Shown here one piece after another: positions 6,939-17,644 of a DNA stretch of 64,000 nucleotides (its first letter is position 1; each line of letters begins with the position of its first letter). The position numbers were made by a program, and so were the translations under genes. The notes below the pieces were generated by a model. It searched no databases and was not told the origin of the DNA. It saw only the letters and a program-made list of their open reading frames with translations. The stretch is from Streptomyces sp. WM4235 (GTDB taxonomy: Bacteria > Actinomycetota > Actinomycetes > Streptomycetales > Streptomycetaceae), in contig NZ_LGDE01000113.1 in assembly GCF_001279725.1 (NCBI RefSeq), forward strand, positions 1 through 64,000, given 5' to 3'.

Positions 6939-8840
6939 CTACAGCCCCTCGGCACCCCGGTTGCGCAGCCGCCGACCGTACTGCTGGAGCACCCACAGCT
7001 CCTCCTGGACCGCCGCGTGCTGCTCCGGCGGGGCCTGTGGGCTCAGGCGGGTCAGCGTGCCCTGGATCTCCAGGACCCGGCGGTCGACGGCGCGCAGGCG
7101 GACCTGCACCAGCTGGACCCCGGCGTAGATCTCGTCGACCGTCTTGGCGTGGATGGCCTCCACCGCCAGCTCCGTGACCATCGCGCGGACGGTGTCGTTC
7201 GGCGCGGCCTCGCGGACCCGGGCCAGGTAGTCGTCGGTGTCCTGGGAGGCACCGCCCGCGTCCTGGATGGCCTGGCGGACCGCCGCGTAGGGCGGGGCGG
7301 TGAACTCGTCGATCCCGTACGCGTCGAACGCGGGGGAGACCAGGGCCGGTCGCTGGAGCGCCAGCTTGAGCAGTTCCCGCTCGGTGCGGTGGGCGGGGCT
7401 GCGCAGGTTCAGCGCGGGCCCGCCGCCGGGCGGCGCCGGCGCGGTGGGGGCGGCCGCCTCCCGGGGGCGGCCCCGGCCCTGCTGCTGCGGCTGGTTGCCG
7501 CGCTCGCGCGCCCACCGCGCCAACTGGGCGACCCGCTTGACGACGAACTGCTCGTCGAGGATGCCGAGCATGCCGGCCAGTTGGACCGCGGACTCGTGCT
7601 GGATCGAGAGGTCCTTGATGCTGGCGACGACCGGCGCCGCCTCGGCCAGCGCGGCCGCGCGCCCCGCCGGGTTCTCCAGGTTGTGCCGGGACACGATGTG
7701 CCGCAGGGCGAACTCGAACAGCGGGGTCCGGGCCTCCACCAGCCCCGACACGGCGGCGTCGCCCTGCGCCAGACGCAGGTCACAGGGGTCCATGCCGCCG
7801 GGGGCGATGGTGATCGAGGTCTCGGCCGCGAACTTCTGGTCGTCCTCGAAGGCGCGCAGCGCCGCCTTCTGGCCGGCGGCGTCGCCGTCGAACGTGAAGA
7901 TCACCTCGGCCGTGGCGTTGTCCATCAGCAGGCGTCGGAGGATCTTGATGTGGTCCCCGCCGAAGGCGGTGCCACAGGTCGCGATGGCCGTGGTGACCCC
8001 GGCCATGTGGCAGGCCATGACGTCGGTGTAGCCCTCGACGACCACGGCCCGGGAGGTCTTGGCGATCTCCTTCTTGGCCAGGTCGATGCCGTAGAGGACC
8101 TGGGACTTCTTGTAGATCGCGGTCTCGGGGGTGTTCAGGTACTTGGGGCCGTTGTCGTCGTCGCGCAGCTTGCGCGCGCCGAAGCCGACGACCTCGCCGC
8201 TGATGTCGCGGATCGGCCACATCAGCCGGCCGCGGAAGCGGTCGATGGGCTTGCCGCTGCGGCTGTCCTGGGCCAGCCCGGAGGTGATCAGTTCCTTGTC
8301 GGTGAAGCCCTTGCCGCGCAGGAACCGGGTCAGGTGGTCCCAGCCGGCCGGGCTGTAGCCCACGCTGAAGTGGGTGGCGGCCGCCTGGTCGAAGCCGCGC
8401 TCCGCCAGGAACTTGCGGCCGATCTCGGCCTCGGCGCTGTCGAGCTGCTCCACGTAGAACTGTGCGGCGGCCTTGTGCGCCTCGACCAGGCGGATGCGCT
8501 CGCCCCGGCCGCTGGTGCCGGCGGTGTAGCCGCCCTCCTCGTACCGCAGGGTGATGCCGGCCTGGCCCGCGAGCCGTTCGACCGCCTCCGAGAAGGAGAG
8601 GTGGTCGATCTTCATGATGAAGTCGAGGGTGTCCCCGCCCGCCTGGCAGCCGAAGCAGTGGTACAGCCCCTTGCCGGGGCTGACCTGGAAGGACGGGGAC
8701 TTCTCGTCATGGAAGGGGCAGAGGCCCTTGAGGTTGCCGCCGCCCGCGTTGCGGAGCTGGAGGTAGTCGGAGACCACGGCGTCGATCGGGACCGCGTCCC
8801 GTACCGCCTTCACGTCGTCGTCGTTGATCCGTCCTGCCAC
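6939..8840 (-). CDS. dnaG: DNA primase
   Basis: This 633-residue primase makes RNA primers for DNA replication. The N-terminal zinc-binding domain has the CHC2 ligands Cys41, His44, Cys62 and Cys65. The RNA polymerase core and TOPRIM follow, with Glu269 in VVVEGYTDV and the Asp318/Asp320 pair in FTFDGDAAG coordinating catalytic metals. The helical C-terminal helicase-binding domain follows a proline-rich linker near 455-475. Length is normal for actinobacterial DnaG. Start is the ATG at 8840. It is a single-copy core gene. Confidence 0.97.
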   Translation of the reverse strand: MAGRINDDDVKAVRDAVPIDAVVSDYLQLRNAGGGNLKGLCPFHDEKSPSFQVSPGKGLYHCFGCQAGGDTLDFIMKIDHLSFSEAVERLAGQAGITLRYEEGGYTAGTSGRGERIRLVEAHKAAAQFYVEQLDSAEAEIGRKFLAERGFDQAAATHFSVGYSPAGWDHLTRFLRGKGFTDKELITSGLAQDSRSGKPIDRFRGRLMWPIRDISGEVVGFGARKLRDDDNGPKYLNTPETAIYKKSQVLYGIDLAKKEIAKTSRAVVVEGYTDVMACHMAGVTTAIATCGTAFGGDHIKILRRLLMDNATAEVIFTFDGDAAGQKAALRAFEDDQKFAAETSITIAPGGMDPCDLRLAQGDAAVSGLVEARTPLFEFALRHIVSRHNLENPAGRAAALAEAAPVVASIKDLSIQHESAVQLAGMLGILDEQFVVKRVAQLARWARERGNQPQQQGRGRPREAAAPTAPAPPGGGPALNLRSPAHRTERELLKLALQRPALVSPAFDAYGIDEFTAPPYAAVRQAIQDAGGASQDTDDYLARVREAAPNDTVRAMVTELAVEAIHAKTVDEIYAGVQLVQVRLRAVDRRVLEIQGTLTRLSPQAPPEQHAAVQEELWVLQQYGRRLRNRGAEGL

Positions 8841-8874
8841 CCGTGAAGTCTACGGCCGGGCGGAGGCAATCCCG

Positions 8875-10149
8875 TCAGGCCCCCTCCGCCACCACCAGCG
8901 AGGAAAGCGGAATCGACGGGTCCGAAAGCCTGCCCGGGTCCACCGGGGCCTTCGACCTGATCAGCGCCTGGATGTGCTCGGTGACGTCCCACACGTTCAC
9001 GTTCATCCCGGCCAGCACCCGGCCGTCGGACAGCCAGAACGCGATGAACTCCCGCTTCCCCACGTCGCCGCGGATCAGCACCTGGTCGTACCCGCCGGGC
9101 GGCGCGTACCCCGAGTACTCCAGGCCCACGTCGTACTGGTCGGAGAAGAAGTACGGCACCCGGTCGTAGGAGACCTGCTGCCCCAGCATCGCCCGCGCCG
9201 CGGCCGGACCGCCGTTGAGGGCGTTCGCCCAGTGCTCCACCCGCAGCCGGGTCCCGAGCACCGGGTGGTGCGCCGCCGCCACGTCCCCGACGGCGAACAC
9301 GTCCGGGTCGGAGGTCCGCAGCGACGCGTCCACCGCGATCCCGCCGCCGTGTTCCCGGTCGATCAGGGCCAGACCCGAGGTCTCGGCCAGCGCGGTGCGC
9401 GGCGCCGCGCCGATCGCCGAGAGCACCGCGTGCGCCGGGTGCTCCTCGCCGTCGTCGGTCCGGGCGGCCAGCACCATCCCGTCGTGCCCGACGATCTCGG
9501 TGAGCCGGGAGCCGAAGTGGAAGCGGACCCCGTGCTCGGCGTGCAGGTCCGCGAAGAGCCGGCCGATCTCCGGGCCGAGCACCGCGTGCAGCGGAGTCGC
9601 CTCCGGCTCGACCACGGTCACCTCGGCGCCGTACCCGCGGGCCGCCGCCGCGACCTCCAGGCCGATCCAGCCCGCGCCCGCGATCAACAGGTGGCCGTTG
9701 TCCCGGCCCAGGCCGGCCAGGACGTTGCGCAACCGCTCGGCGTGCGCGAGCCGCCGCAGGTGGTGCACGCCGGCGAGGCCGGTGCCCGGGATGTCGAGGC
9801 GGCGCGGCTCCGCACCGGTCGCCAGCAACAACTTGTCGTAGTGCAGCGCGGTGCCGTCGCCCAGCACCACCTTCTTCGCGTCCCGGTCGAGCTGCACCGC
9901 GGGCTGCCCCAGATGCAGCTCGATGTCCGAGCGCGCGTACCAGGACGGCTCGTGGACGAAGACGCTCTCGCGCTCCTCCTTGCCCGCCAGGTAGCCCTTG
10001 GACAGCGGAGGCCGTTCGTAGGGATGCTCACGTTCGTCGCCGATGAGGATCACCCTGCCGGTGAACCCCTCGGTCCGCAGCGTCTCGGCCGCCTTTGCCC
10101 CGGCCAGTCCCGCGCCGACGATGACGAATGTTCGGTGTGCGTCGACCAC
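8875..10149 (-). CDS. FAD/NAD(P)H ferredoxin reductase-like oxidoreductase
   Basis: This 424-residue flavoprotein has an N-terminal FAD-binding Rossmann motif (VIVGAGLAGAKAAE, residues 9-22), RPPLSKGYL typical of rubredoxin/ferredoxin reductases, a second NAD(P)H-binding motif (IAGAGWIGLEVAAA, about 145-158), and FAVGDVAA for the second FAD contact. These enzymes pass electrons from NAD(P)H to ferredoxins serving P450s or dioxygenases. No ferredoxin or P450 lies beside it. I chose GTG at 10149 because GAGGAGG sits 6 nt upstream; the in-frame ATG at 10164 lies just before that Shine-Dalgarno. Confidence 0.9.
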   Translation of the reverse strand: MVDAHRTFVIVGAGLAGAKAAETLRTEGFTGRVILIGDEREHPYERPPLSKGYLAGKEERESVFVHEPSWYARSDIELHLGQPAVQLDRDAKKVVLGDGTALHYDKLLLATGAEPRRLDIPGTGLAGVHHLRRLAHAERLRNVLAGLGRDNGHLLIAGAGWIGLEVAAAARGYGAEVTVVEPEATPLHAVLGPEIGRLFADLHAEHGVRFHFGSRLTEIVGHDGMVLAARTDDGEEHPAHAVLSAIGAAPRTALAETSGLALIDREHGGGIAVDASLRTSDPDVFAVGDVAAAHHPVLGTRLRVEHWANALNGGPAAARAMLGQQVSYDRVPYFFSDQYDVGLEYSGYAPPGGYDQVLIRGDVGKREFIAFWLSDGRVLAGMNVNVWDVTEHIQALIRSKAPVDPGRLSDPSIPLSSLVVAEGA

Positions 10150-10257
10150 CTGATGCCTCCTCATAACCTCTCCGCCACATGCGACCACATGCGAGCGTCC
10201 CGCACTGAGCCTGCCCCGTGAAGGGGGAATGGCCCGATCGGCTCACCCTTCGGAGCG

Positions 10258-11571
10258 TCAGGGCCTTCTGGTGAGACGGGCGTGAAGGGAGCGCGCGGAC
10301 GCGTCGGTGAGGCAGGCGATCTGGTCGACGACCGCGCGCTTGCGGGCCTTGTCGTCCGTCGCCGCGTCGAAGATCGCCCTGAACTGCGGTTCCAGGCCCT
10401 CGGGCGCGCGGGCGCTGAGCGCCTCCGCGAGTTCGGCCAGGACGACGCGTTGGTCGGCGCGGACCCGCTCCTGTTCGTCGCGCTGCATCACGTACAGGTC
10501 CGCGACCGCCTTGAGGACGGCGCATTCGTTGCGGGCCTCGCGCGGCACCACCAGTCCGGCGGAGTAGCGGGTCAACCGGCCCGGTCCGTGGGCCTCCCGG
10601 GTCGCGGTCTCGGCGGCCGTGCAGAAACGGCCGATCAGTTGGCTGGTGGCGTCCTTCAACCGGGCCTGCGCGATGGCGGAACCGTCGTAGCCGTGCGGCC
10701 ACCACTCCTGCTCCATCAGCCGGTCCAGGGCCTCGCGCAGCTCCTCGGGCGCGGTGTCGGCCGGCACGTACCGACCGATGGCGACCTGCCAGATCGTGGC
10801 GCGCTCGGGCTCCGCGAAGAGCAGGTTCGGGTCGAGGTGGCCGGCGTGCAGACCGTCCTCGAAGTCGTGGACGGAGTACGCCACGTCGTCCGCCCAGTCC
10901 ATGACCTGGGCCTCGAAGCACTTGCGGTCGGCGGGCGCGCCCCGGCGCAGCCACTCGAAGACGGGCAGGTCGTCCTCGTACGCGCCGAACTTCACCGAGC
11001 CCGGGTCGGTGGGGTGGTCACCGCGGGCCCAGGGGTACTTGGTGGCGGCGTCCAGGCAGGCCCGGGTCAGGTTCAGGCCGACGCTGACGAGTTCGCCCGA
11101 CACGGGATCGGGCACGAACCGCTTGGGTTCCAGGCGGGTCAGCAGCCGCAGCGACTGGGCGTTGCCCTCGAAGCCGCCGCAGTCCTTCGCGAACTCGTTC
11201 AGCGCCTCCTCGCCGTTGTGGCCGAACGGCGGGTGGCCCATGTCGTGCGAGAGGCAGGACGCCTCGACCAGATCGGGATCGCAGCCGAGGGCCAGCCCGA
11301 GCTCCCGGCCGATCTGGGCGCACTCCAGCGAGTGCGTCAGCCGTGTACGAGGACTCGCGTCCCAGTCGTACGAACGCGTGCCCGGGGTGACGACCTGCGT
11401 CTTGCCGGCGAGCCGGCGCAGCGCGGCGGAGTGCAGCACACGGGCGCGGTCCCGCTGGAAGGCGGTCCGGCCGGGCCGTTTGTCGGGCTCGCCGGCCCAG
11501 CGCTCGGTGTCGGCCGGGTCGTACGCGTCGACGGGACGGGCGGGTGCGGTGGTGCCTTCCAAGCCTTCCAT
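10258..11571 (-). CDS. dgt: Deoxyguanosinetriphosphate triphosphohydrolase (HD domain)
   Basis: This 437-residue HD-superfamily enzyme hydrolyses dNTPs to nucleoside and triphosphate, helping balance dNTP pools. The metal-binding residues are visible: His80 in TRLTHSLE, His109-Asp110 in [17 protein letters not shown], and a later Asp in [11 protein letters not shown]. The length matches the dGTPase-like type 2 group. It sits in the dnaG neighbourhood and points the same way as dnaG, which fits a DNA-synthesis role, although the genes are separated by the flavoprotein gene. Confidence 0.92.
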   Translation of the reverse strand: MEGLEGTTAPARPVDAYDPADTERWAGEPDKRPGRTAFQRDRARVLHSAALRRLAGKTQVVTPGTRSYDWDASPRTRLTHSLECAQIGRELGLALGCDPDLVEASCLSHDMGHPPFGHNGEEALNEFAKDCGGFEGNAQSLRLLTRLEPKRFVPDPVSGELVSVGLNLTRACLDAATKYPWARGDHPTDPGSVKFGAYEDDLPVFEWLRRGAPADRKCFEAQVMDWADDVAYSVHDFEDGLHAGHLDPNLLFAEPERATIWQVAIGRYVPADTAPEELREALDRLMEQEWWPHGYDGSAIAQARLKDATSQLIGRFCTAAETATREAHGPGRLTRYSAGLVVPREARNECAVLKAVADLYVMQRDEQERVRADQRVVLAELAEALSARAPEGLEPQFRAIFDAATDDKARKRAVVDQIACLTDASARSLHARLTRRP

Positions 11572-11625
11572 GGTTCAGACGGTAACCGGAACCACCGTCA
11601 CGGCGGGACTTTGCGGACATCCCCT

Positions 11626-12339
11626 CTACGCGACGGCCCGCTCCAGGGGTCGTTCCCGGCGGGCCAGGGCCTCCTCGTACCGTCGCACCACCAGGCGGGC
11701 CAGCGCCGGGTGCGCGCCCAGCGGCGCGGCGGCCGGCCCGCTCGCGGCGGCCGCGCTCGCGGTGGCGAACCGGCCGGGAGCGGTGAAGTACGAGGCGACG
11801 GCGACCCGGCGCCCGGTCCGGAGCGACAGCGCCCGCACGGCTTCGGGCACGCTCGGCGCGGCGGCCGAGGCGTGGCCCGGGACCACGGCGACCCCGCCGA
11901 GGCGCTCGGAGAGCAGGGCCGCGCCGAGGCTGACGTCGGCGGCGGCGTCGGGGTCGCGAGAACCGGCCGAGGCCAGCACGACGGGCGTGCCGGGGCTCCA
12001 GCCCGCCTCCAGCAGCCGCTCGTACAGGGCCTCGACCAGCAGGGGATGCGGGCCGAGCGGCTCGGCGACCCGGGTCCGCAGGTGGCCGGCCCGGGCGGCG
12101 GCCGCGGGCAGGTCCCGCTTGACGTGGTGCCCCCGGCTGAGCAGCAGCGGCACCAGGACGGCCTCGCCGGTGGCGCGGTCGAGGGTGTCGTCGAGCAGGG
12201 GCCGGTTCAGCTCGACGTGCCCCAGCCGGACATCGAGCCGGGGGCGGAGCTCACGGACCCGTTCGAGCAGGGCCTCGACGGTGGGCAGGGCACGAGGGTC
12301 GCGGCTGCCGTGAGCCACGGCGACGAGGGTGGGCTGCAT
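11626..12339 (-). CDS. Sirohydrochlorin chelatase (CbiX/SirB-like)
   Basis: This 237-residue protein belongs to the class II chelatase fold. The N-terminal VAVAHGSRDPRALPTVEAL supplies the metal/tetrapyrrole-binding histidine, and LVPLLLSRGHHVKRDLP carries the second-site histidines. Such enzymes insert Fe2+ or Co2+ into sirohydrochlorin for siroheme or cobalamin. GGAG lies 7 nt before the ATG. No siroheme or sulfite-reduction genes flank it in this window, so iron versus cobalt preference cannot be decided. Confidence 0.85.
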   Translation of the reverse strand: MQPTLVAVAHGSRDPRALPTVEALLERVRELRPRLDVRLGHVELNRPLLDDTLDRATGEAVLVPLLLSRGHHVKRDLPAAAARAGHLRTRVAEPLGPHPLLVEALYERLLEAGWSPGTPVVLASAGSRDPDAAADVSLGAALLSERLGGVAVVPGHASAAAPSVPEAVRALSLRTGRRVAVASYFTAPGRFATASAAAASGPAAAPLGAHPALARLVVRRYEEALARRERPLERAVA

Positions 12340-12497
12340 GCGTGGACTCCGTGGTGCCGGGCCCCCGGGCCGTGCCGGGGGCGCAATCCGCTGAGCTGCG
12401 TGCCGAGCTGCGCGGTGATCCGCGTCAGCAGCTCCGCGGCGGTGGCGGGAGGGAGGGGGAGGGACTGGTACTCGGGAGGGTGCGCCGACTCCGTCAT
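12207..12497 (-). CDS. Possible short upstream open frame overlapping the chelatase gene
   Basis: An ATG at 12497 preceded by AGGA opens a 96-codon frame. Its first 37 codons (MTESAHPPEYQSLPLPP onward) look like protein, with strong third-position G/C, before it runs out of frame into the chelatase gene. It may be a leader peptide, or a small gene whose true end was lost by a frameshift near 12380. It may also be chance; no family is recognised. Confidence 0.25.
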   Translation of the reverse strand: MTESAHPPEYQSLPLPPATAAELLTRITAQLGTQLSGLRPRHGPGARHHGVHACSPPSSPWLTAAATLVPCPPSRPCSNGSVSSAPGSMSGWGTSS

Positions 12498-12738
12498 GAA
12501 CCGATCCTGCGGGGCCGAGGTTGCCGGGGCGTTGCGCCGGGGTGACGGGTCTTTACCGGCTGCTCACCGGTACCGGTCGGGCGCTGTGCTTTCCGCGCGG
12601 CGCCGGTGGGAGACGCGCGCCGGTGGGTGGCGCACACCCGGGTGGGTGGCGCGCGCCCGGGGCGGTCGCCGAAACCGCGCGCCCCCTCCCGGCGTCCTGA
12701 TCAGGGACACATCCGAGGGCACCACCGGGGGGACAGTC

Positions 12739-13428
12739 ATGCGTGGGATCGGGAAGAGGCCGAGGCTGCCGCTGCGCACCGTCACGGCGCGGCGGCGGGC
12801 CGTGCAGGCCGTCATGGTCGGCTGCGTGCTCGCGTTGCTCCCCTCGGCCTGGACGCACGCCGCCGCCGCGCCGCGACTGCGGACCACGGCCGACGCGCCG
12901 GCGGCCGACGTGGCCGTGGTGTTCGGGGCCGGACTGTGGAACGGCAGACCGACCCCCTACCTGGCCGACCGGCTCGACGCGGCCGCCGAGTTGTACCGCG
13001 CCGGCAAGGTCAAGGTCGTCCTGGTCACGGGCGACAACAGTCGCGAGGAGTACGACGAGCCCGACGCGATGCGCACCTACCTCACCGGGCACGGGGTGCC
13101 GGACGACCGGGTCGTCAGCGATTACGCCGGCTTCGACACCTGGGACTCCTGTGTCCGCGCCAAGGAGATCTTCGGGGTGCACCGGGCGGTGCTGATCAGC
13201 CAGGGCTTCCACATCCGGCGGGCCGTCGCCCTGTGTCAGGCCGCGGGCGTGGACTCGTACGGGGTCGGGGTCGCCGACGTACACGATTCCACCTGGTACT
13301 ACGGCAGCACCCGCGAGGTCTTCGCGGCCGGCAAGGCGGCGCTGGACGCGACCCTGCGGCCCGAACCGCGCTTCCTGGGACCGAAGGAGGAGGGGGTGTC
13401 GCGGGCCCTGGCCGCTCTGGCAGACTGA
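12739..13428 (+). CDS. SanA/YdcF-like DUF218 membrane-associated protein
   Basis: This 229-residue protein has a basic N-terminus, a signal-anchor helix (about 26-44), then a DUF218 domain with DVAVVFGAGLWNGRPTPYL, LVTGDNSREEYDE and DTWDSCVRAKEIFG. In enterobacteria SanA and ElyC affect envelope integrity and vancomycin tolerance; the reaction is not established. The ATG at 12739 has GGGGGGA upstream. A longer in-frame extension exists but is a high-GC artefact. Its neighbours give no functional clue. Confidence 0.85.
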   Translation: MRGIGKRPRLPLRTVTARRRAVQAVMVGCVLALLPSAWTHAAAAPRLRTTADAPAADVAVVFGAGLWNGRPTPYLADRLDAAAELYRAGKVKVVLVTGDNSREEYDEPDAMRTYLTGHGVPDDRVVSDYAGFDTWDSCVRAKEIFGVHRAVLISQGFHIRRAVALCQAAGVDSYGVGVADVHDSTWYYGSTREVFAAGKAALDATLRPEPRFLGPKEEGVSRALAALAD

Positions 13429-13488
13429 CGCGACCGTCGGGGTATGCCGATTAGTCATATGCCGATCCGTCGTGTGCGTCAGGGGTGA

Positions 13489-14265
<777 letters not shown>

Positions 14266-14536
14266 CCCCCGCCCGGCGGGGCACCGGGCGGAACGCCCCA
14301 CCCCGCCGGCCGGCCTCCCGCCACGTCACGCGCCGCGCTCCGCGCAGGTCGGCGCCGCAGCCGCCGACCACCCGTCTCGGACATCCGTCCGATCCGCATC
14401 GGGGTTCCCGCCAGGGGGTAACCATCGGTCACGCACCGGACTCAGAAAGTGCTCGCACGCCCCTCGTGGCGGCGATGTGTCGTACCCCACACTGAGGTGC
14501 GGTGCCCCCGTCCTCGGAGCCCTGGAGGTCGCCCCC

Positions 14537-15610
14537 GTGCAGACCCGGACCCTGACCGTGAACGTGAGTCACCCCGCTCGGGCCGACGAACCCGTCGAGG
14601 CGCAAGCCGAAGCCGTCGACGACGAGCCCGAGGTCTTGGAGCTGATCGAACCGGTGCCCGAGCAGCGCAGGCGCAGCGCGGACAGCGGGAGCGGGGCGGG
14701 ACCCTCCGCCGACCTCTTCCGACAGTACCTGCGCGAGATAGGCAGGATCCCGCTGCTCACCGCGGCGGAGGAAGTGGACCTGGCGCGACGCGTCGAGGCC
14801 GGACTGTTCGCCGAGGAGAAGCTGGGCAACACCCCCGGCCTCGACCTCCAACTCACCCTCGACCTGGACAAGCTCGTCGTCATGGGACGGATGGCCAAAC
14901 GCCGCCTCATCGAGTCCAACCTGCGCCTCGTCGTCTCCGTGGCCAAACGCTACGTGGGCCGCGGGCTCACCATGCTCGACCTGGTCCAGGAGGGGAACCT
15001 CGGCCTGATCCGGGCCGTCGAGAAGTTCGACTACGCCCGCGGCTACAAGTTCTCCACCTACGCCACCTGGTGGATCCGGCAGGCGATGTCCCGGGCCCTC
15101 GCCGACCAGGCCCGGACCATCCGCGTCCCCGTCCACGTCGTGGAACTGATCAACCGCGTCGTACGCGTCCAGCGCCGCATGCTCCAGGAACGCGGATACG
15201 AGCCCACCGCCGAAGAGGTCGCCGTCCACCTCGAACTGACCCCCGAGCGGGTCCTGGAGGTACTCCGTCTCGCGCAGGAGCCGGTCTCCCTGCACGCCCC
15301 GGTGGGCGAGGAGGACGACGTGGCCCTCGGGGACCTCATCGAGGACGGGGACGCCACCTCGCCCATGGAGTCGGCCGCCTTCTTCCTGCTCCGCGAGCAC
15401 CTGGAAGCCGTGCTCTCGACCCTCGGCGAGCGCGAACGCAAGGTCGTCCAACTGCGCTACGGCCTGGCCGACGGCCGGCCGCGCACCCTTGAGGAGATCG
15501 GCCGGATCTTCGGCGTGACCCGCGAACGGATCCGCCAGATCGAGTCCAAGACCCTCAACAAGCTGCGCGACCACGCCTTCGCCGACCAGCTCCGCGGCTA
15601 CCTGGACTGA
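14537..15610 (+). CDS. Group 2 RNA polymerase sigma factor, Hrd family
   Basis: This 357-residue sigma-70 factor has region 1.2, region 2 with the -10-reading [19 protein letters not shown], region 3, and region 4.2 with the -35-reading [20 protein letters not shown]. It lacks the long acidic region 1.1 of the principal sigma HrdB, so it belongs with the non-essential group 2 factors (HrdA/HrdC/HrdD). Gene order (ABC pair beside it, fas cluster further on) recalls S. coelicolor hrdA, but I do not claim orthology. GTG at 14537 is chosen for the GGAGG 8 nt upstream; an in-frame ATG at 14477 is less well placed. Strong hairpins follow. Confidence 0.93.
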   Translation: MQTRTLTVNVSHPARADEPVEAQAEAVDDEPEVLELIEPVPEQRRRSADSGSGAGPSADLFRQYLREIGRIPLLTAAEEVDLARRVEAGLFAEEKLGNTPGLDLQLTLDLDKLVVMGRMAKRRLIESNLRLVVSVAKRYVGRGLTMLDLVQEGNLGLIRAVEKFDYARGYKFSTYATWWIRQAMSRALADQARTIRVPVHVVELINRVVRVQRRMLQERGYEPTAEEVAVHLELTPERVLEVLRLAQEPVSLHAPVGEEDDVALGDLIEDGDATSPMESAAFFLLREHLEAVLSTLGERERKVVQLRYGLADGRPRTLEEIGRIFGVTRERIRQIESKTLNKLRDHAFADQLRGYLD

Positions 15611-15616
15611 CGCGCC

Positions 15617-15695
15617 CGTCCGTCCGGACCGCACGCGACCCGGACGGACGAGCCCGGACACGCCGAAGGGGTGCCCCCTCGACGAGGGCACCCCT
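15617..15695. terminator. Two tandem hairpins between convergent sigma and ABC genes
   Basis: The first stem is CGTCCGTCCGG (15617-15627) with CCGGACGGACG (15640-15650). The second is AGGGGTGCCC (15667-15676) with GGGCACCCCT (15686-15695). Both arms are perfect. Their position between converging genes makes a bidirectional terminator likely; no U-tract is present, as is common in Streptomyces. Confidence 0.75.
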
Positions 15696-15721
15696 GACGC
15701 CACCGCGACGAGCCCGCCCGG

Positions 15722-17644
15722 TCAGTCGACCTCGGCCACCGCCTGCGCGAACTGCGCCGCGTACAGCCGCGCGTAGGCGCCGTCCGCAGCCAACAGCTCC
15801 TCGTGGGTGCCCTGCTCCACGATCGACCCGCTCTCCATCACCAGGATCACGTCCGCGTCGCGGATCGTGGACAGCCGGTGCGCGATGACGAAGGACGTAC
15901 GGCCGTGCGCGAGACGCGCCATGGCCTTCTGGATCAGCACCTCGGTACGGGTGTCCACCGAACTGGTCGCCTCGTCGAGCACCAGGATCACCGGATCCGA
16001 CAGGAACGCCCGCGCGATGGTGATCAGCTGCTTCTCGCCCGCGCTGACCCCCGCGCCCTCGTCGTCCAGCACCGTGTCGTAGCCGTCCGGCAGGGTGCGG
16101 ATGAACCGGTCCGCGTGCGCCGCCCGCGCGGCCTCCTCGATCTCCTCGCGGGTCACCTCGCGCGAAGCACCGTAGGCGATGTTCTCCGCGATGGTGCCGC
16201 CGAACAACCAGGTGTCCTGGAGCACCATGCCGATCCCGCTCCGCAGCTCCTCGCGGGTCATCTTCGCGATGTCCACCCCGTCCAGGGCGATCTCGCCGCC
16301 CGTGACCTCGTAGAACCGCATCAGCAGGTTGACCAGCGTGGTCTTCCCGGCGCCCGTCGGGCCGACGATCGCGACCGTGTGCCCCGGCTCGACCGTCAGC
16401 GAGAGGTTCTCGATCAGCGGCTTGTCCGGCTCGTAGCGGAAGGCGACCTTGTCCAGGGTGACCTGGCCGCGCAGCGACTCCGGACGCTCCGGGACCTCCG
16501 CGTCCGGCTCCTGCTCCTCGGCGTCGAGCAGCTCGTACACCCGCTCCGCCGAGGCCACGCCGGACTGCACCAGGTTCGCCATGGAGGCGACCTGCGTCAG
16601 CGGCATCGAGAACTGGCGCGAGTACTGGATGAAGGCCTGCACGTCACCGATCGACAGGGTGCCCGAGGCCACCCGCAGACCGCCGACGACCGCGATCAGC
16701 ACGTAGTTGACGTTCGAGATGAAGAACATCACCGGCTGCATGATGCCGCTGACCAACTGCGCCTTGAACGAGGCCTTGTACAGCTCCTCGTTCTCCGCGG
16801 CGAAGACCGCCGCGGACTCCTTCTGCCGCCCGAAGACCTTGACCAGGTTGTGCCCCGAGTACATCTCCTCGATGTGCGCGTTGAGCGTGCCCGTGGTCTT
16901 CCACTGCGCCACGAACTGCGGCTGCGACTTCTTGCCGATCTTCGCCGCGACGAAGATCGAGATCGGCACCGTCACCAGCGCGACCAGCGCCAGCAGCGGC
17001 GAGATCCAGAACATCATCGCCAGCACGCCGACGATCGTCAGCAGCGAGTTCAGCAACTGCCCCATCGTCTGCTGGAGGGTCTGCCCGATGTTGTCGATGT
17101 CGTTCGTCGCCCGGCTGAGCACCTCGCCGCGCTTCTGCTGGTCGAAGTACGACAGCGGCAGCCGCGACAGCTTCGCCTGGAGCTCCTCGCGCATCCGGTA
17201 CACGGTGCCGTTCATGACGTGGTTCGACAGCCGCGTCGCCACCAGCATCAGCAGACCCGCGAGGGTGAACACCACCAGCGCCCAGATCGCCACGACCCCG
17301 ACGGCACCGAAGTCGATGCCCTGCCCCGGCGTGAAGGCGGTCCCGGACAGCATGTCCGCCATGCCGTCCTGGCCCTTGGCGCGCAGGTCGTCCAGCGCCT
17401 GCTGCTTCGTGATCCCGGCGGGCATCTGCCGGCCGACGATCCCCGCGAACACCAGGTCGGTGGCATGACCCAGGATCTTCGGGCCGACCACCGTGAACGC
17501 GACGCTGCCTATGACGGCGACGACCATGCCCCACAGCTTGACCCGGTCCTGCGCGAGCTGCCCCAGCAGCCGCTTGCCCGACCCCTTGAAGTCCATGGAC
17601 CGCTGGGTCGGCCCCATCATCATTCGTCCTCCGGGCCCGCTCAC
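15722..17644 (-). CDS. ABC exporter half-transporter, subunit with catalytic Walker B
   Basis: This 640-residue type IV ABC exporter has a six-helix membrane domain (about 35-330) followed by a nucleotide-binding domain. Walker A GPTGAGKTT and a canonical Walker B with glutamate (VILVLDEATSSVD) are present. The signature is unusual, VSAGEKQ in place of LSGGQ, and the switch histidine lies in VIAHRLSTI. Its GTG start overlaps the TGA of the upstream ABC gene, so the two are made together as a heterodimer of the TmrAB/BmrCD/TM287-288 sort. Likely substrates are lipids, peptides or drugs; none can be assigned. Confidence 0.9.
   Translation of the reverse strand: MSGPGGRMMMGPTQRSMDFKGSGKRLLGQLAQDRVKLWGMVVAVIGSVAFTVVGPKILGHATDLVFAGIVGRQMPAGITKQQALDDLRAKGQDGMADMLSGTAFTPGQGIDFGAVGVVAIWALVVFTLAGLLMLVATRLSNHVMNGTVYRMREELQAKLSRLPLSYFDQQKRGEVLSRATNDIDNIGQTLQQTMGQLLNSLLTIVGVLAMMFWISPLLALVALVTVPISIFVAAKIGKKSQPQFVAQWKTTGTLNAHIEEMYSGHNLVKVFGRQKESAAVFAAENEELYKASFKAQLVSGIMQPVMFFISNVNYVLIAVVGGLRVASGTLSIGDVQAFIQYSRQFSMPLTQVASMANLVQSGVASAERVYELLDAEEQEPDAEVPERPESLRGQVTLDKVAFRYEPDKPLIENLSLTVEPGHTVAIVGPTGAGKTTLVNLLMRFYEVTGGEIALDGVDIAKMTREELRSGIGMVLQDTWLFGGTIAENIAYGASREVTREEIEEAARAAHADRFIRTLPDGYDTVLDDEGAGVSAGEKQLITIARAFLSDPVILVLDEATSSVDTRTEVLIQKAMARLAHGRTSFVIAHRLSTIRDADVILVMESGSIVEQGTHEELLAADGAYARLYAAQFAQAVAEVD

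Noticed and set aside
10282..12738. Long in-frame N-terminal extension of the SanA-like gene
   Set aside because: It lies antisense to dgt and the chelatase gene. The family start and Shine-Dalgarno are at 12739.
12340..12738. A cobalamin or SAM riboswitch before the chelatase gene
   Set aside because: I found no conserved riboswitch core sequence on the minus strand, only GC-rich repeats of GGTGG type.
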